A stretch of 64,000 nucleotides of DNA, from assembly GCF_003594875.1 (NCBI RefSeq), contig NZ_QZEY01000007.1:62001-126000 (forward strand), in the 5' to 3' direction. The translations under genes were made by a program, and so were the position numbers. A model generated the notes under the pieces. That model was not told the DNA's origin and did not search any database. It saw nothing but the letters and a program-made list of their open reading frames with translations. This stretch comes from Bailinhaonella thermotolerans (GTDB taxonomy: Bacteria; Actinomycetota; Actinomycetes; Streptosporangiales; Streptosporangiaceae). Positions 63,550 through 64,000 of the stretch are shown here, in pieces (position 1 is the stretch's first letter; the number at the start of each line of letters is the position of its first letter).

Positions 63550-64000
63550 GTGACCGGCGAACGGGTCCTGATCGCGCTCGGGGGCAACGCGATGACCGGT
63601 CCCGACGGGAGCGCGGGGCCGGAGGCGCAGCGCGCGGCGGTCGAGGAGGCGATGGAGCAGGTCGCCGGGCTGGTCGCGGCGGGGCTGCGGGTGGCGCTCA
63701 CGCACGGCAACGGGCCCCAGGTGGGCAATCTGCTGATCAAGAACCAGCTCGCGGCCGCCGTGGTGCCGCCGGTGCCGCTGGACTGGTGCGTGGCGCAGAC
63801 GCAGGGCTCGATCGGCGTCCTCATCCTCGACGCCCTGGAGCGGGCGCTCGCGGCGCGCGGCCTGCGCGAGACCCGGGTGGCCGCGCTGGTCACGCGGACG
63901 CTCGTGGACCCCGGCGACCCCGCGTTCGCCGACCCCGCCAAGCCGGTCGGGCGGTACTACGGGGCAGCCGAGGCGCGCCGCTTCATGGCCGGGGGGCAGA
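63550..64000 (+). CDS. arcC: Carbamate kinase (partial, runs off the window)
   Basis: The first 150 residues are visible: RVLIALGGNAM (nucleotide-binding start), ALTHGNGPQVGNLLIKNQL, DWCVAQTQGSIGVLILDALE and KPVGRYY. They match carbamate kinase, which makes ATP from carbamoyl phosphate and ADP in the arginine deiminase pathway or works in purine breakdown. GTG start. Whether other catabolic genes follow cannot be seen. Confidence 0.93.
   Translation, partial: MTGERVLIALGGNAMTGPDGSAGPEAQRAAVEEAMEQVAGLVAAGLRVALTHGNGPQVGNLLIKNQLAAAVVPPVPLDWCVAQTQGSIGVLILDALERALAARGLRETRVAALVTRTLVDPGDPAFADPAKPVGRYYGAAEARRFMAGGQ

Overview
The window is very GC-rich, with GTG and TTG starts, many ATGA/GTGA gene overlaps and typical actinomycete families (DUF3040, DUF397/XRE regulators, an F420-type LLM oxidoreductase, a BTAD regulator, a lasso peptide cluster). 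It is chromosomal DNA of a filamentous actinomycete, plausibly Streptosporangiales; the genus cannot be fixed from the sequence. I see no tRNA, rRNA, CRISPR, insertion sequence or phage gene.

Layout. 1-3109 (minus): the mraZ-rsmH-ftsL-ftsI start of the division and cell wall cluster, with a four-repeat MraZ operator over its promoter. 3332-7994 (plus): MoxR ATPase, DUF58 protein and TgpA-type transglutaminase. 8377-13473 (minus): DUF3040 protein, DNA polymerase IV, a kinase-WD40 fusion and a methyltransferase. 13801-15901 (minus): pepQ-efp-nusB. 16267-22019: a two-component pair divergent from a lipoprotein and a MacAB-like exporter. 22113-28154: DUF5808 protein, MMPL exporter, WS/DGAT-like acyltransferase and HAD phosphatase, then a secreted lipase. 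28355-30082: a cation symporter behind a short HVDLCR-type leader peptide. 30245-32946: a compact lasso peptide cluster whose precursor (too short for ordinary gene calling) has a core resembling citrulassin. 33229-38447: LLM oxidoreductase, membrane EEP hydrolase, small membrane protein, and an XRE/DUF397/ATPase regulator cluster with one frameshifted DUF397 gene. 38671-41915 (minus): aroC-aroK-aroB-aroQ. 42077-45808 (plus): large BTAD-ATPase regulator, overlapping tail to tail an A24 peptidase / solute-binding lipoprotein / VWA operon (45759-49836). 50011-55083: SseB-like protein, BNR secreted protein, and oxyR divergent from ahpC-ahpD. 55292-58224: a D-2-hydroxyacid dehydrogenase divergent from a DUF2264 protein with LacI-type operator palindromes between them. 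58474-64000: methyltransferase, serine hydrolase, an unusual sensor kinase, a winged-helix protein and the start of a carbamate kinase.

How it fits together. Housekeeping blocks (division, shikimate, EF-P/NusB, peroxide defence) alternate with accessory blocks. The genes that normally form one aroC-K-B-Q-pepQ-efp-nusB block in actinobacteria are split here, with about 22.8 kb of transport, signalling and natural product genes between aroQ and pepQ. A 10-bp palindrome, GCCGTACGGC, recurs throughout in genes and spacers (29 exact copies located), far above the expectation of less than one. A second, longer palindromic element occurs in three spacers.
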